A DNA stretch of 64,000 nucleotides. It comes from Geobacter sp. AOG1 (GTDB lineage Bacteria; Desulfobacterota; Desulfuromonadia; Geobacterales; Geobacteraceae). Below are positions 63,781 through 64,000 of the stretch, piece after piece (the first letter of the stretch is position 1; each line of letters starts with the position of its first letter). The notes beneath the pieces are model-generated. The model was not told where the DNA came from, did not search any database, and saw only the letters and a program-made list of their open reading frames with translations. The position numbers were made by a program, and so were the translations under genes. The DNA lies in NCBI RefSeq assembly GCF_019972315.1, contig NZ_BLIZ01000001.1, forward strand, positions 434,001 through 498,000, in the 5' to 3' direction.

Positions 63781-64000
63781 ATGATTCGCCATATTACCTT
63801 GAAGAGCCATGCCAGGACCGAGTTCATCGACATCACCGGTGACGTGAGGGAACTGGTGAAGCAGGCCGGCATCAAGAACGGGGTCATCCACCTGTTCATC
63901 CTCCACACCACCGCGGCAATCACCGTGAACGAGGGGGCCGACCCTGCGGTGCAGCGGGACATCAACGGTTTCCTCAGCAAGCTGGTCCCCAACGATCCCT
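63781..64000 (+). CDS. YjbQ/UPF0047 family protein, N-terminal part
   Basis: The ATG at 63781 follows GGGGGGAGA, and the gene runs off the right edge after about 73 residues. RTEFIDITGDVRELVKQAG and VIHLFILHTTAAITVNEGAD are the conserved UPF0047 segments. Some family members have weak thiamine-phosphate synthase activity; the physiological role is unclear. Confidence 0.88.
   Translation, partial: MIRHITLKSHARTEFIDITGDVRELVKQAGIKNGVIHLFILHTTAAITVNEGADPAVQRDINGFLSKLVPNDP

Overview
The window is high-GC bacterial DNA, mostly minus-strand operons with 4-base ATGA stop/start overlaps. It looks like a member of the Geobacteraceae (Desulfuromonadales). The basis is a complete anaerobic (cobalt-early) cobamide operon containing a bzaF-type ThiC paralogue, two methyl-accepting chemotaxis proteins, MshEN-type GspE ATPase, a BHMT/MTHFR fusion and several families of dispersed intergenic repeats. 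The genus is an inference; no rRNA or tRNA is present.

Layout. 1-5.9 kb (minus): the start of addA, an RluA-type pseudouridine synthase, a Nudix hydrolase, nikR, and a zinc-type ABC uptake operon (zur, znuA, znuC, znuB). 5.9-27.8 kb (minus): one long cobamide operon. It has a sigma70-like promoter, a cobalamin riboswitch and an intrinsic terminator just upstream of cobU, followed by cobU, cobT, cobS, cobC, cbiA, bzaF, cbiM, a cbiN-like gene, cbiQ, cbiO, cbiX, cbiC, a PPOX-like flavoprotein, cbiD, cbiET, cbiL, cbiF, a secreted unknown protein, cbiG, a GxxExxY element, a cbiH-cbiP fusion, cbiB and cobD. Together these cover cobalt uptake (CbiMNQO), cobalt insertion (CbiX), ring methylation and contraction, amidation, aminopropanol attachment, lower-ligand synthesis (BzaF) and nucleotide-loop assembly (CobUTSC). 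No cbiJ is visible.

27.8-39.9 kb: engB, a HigBA-like toxin-antitoxin pair with an apparently leaderless promoter, a chemoreceptor, and a minus-strand set running tolC, adaptor, RND pump, GCAxxG-cysteine protein, DUF302, DUF2892, MBL-fold hydrolase and ArsR regulator. 39.9-54.3 kb: DUF2062, Pit phosphate transporter with its DUF47 partner, uppP, radC, a GspE-like ATPase, an NDUFA9-like reductase, addB, a ferritin-like protein, SlyD-like FKBP, dodecin and the metHF fusion. 54.3-64 kb: a large palindrome, a metallopeptidase/VWA-like protein, a second chemoreceptor, glpK-glpD, an RNase Z-like hydrolase, a TPR protein and the start of yjbQ.

The most unusual content is the repeats. (1) A GxxExxY gene bounded by perfect 26-bp inverted repeats sits inside the cobamide operon, and ORF-less pairs of related repeats occur twice more. 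(2) Seven hairpin elements, mostly about 120 bp, each lie directly downstream of a stop codon between co-directional genes. (3) Short heptanucleotide tracts lie between genes and in frame inside cobamide biosynthesis proteins, including the linker that fuses CbiH to CbiP.
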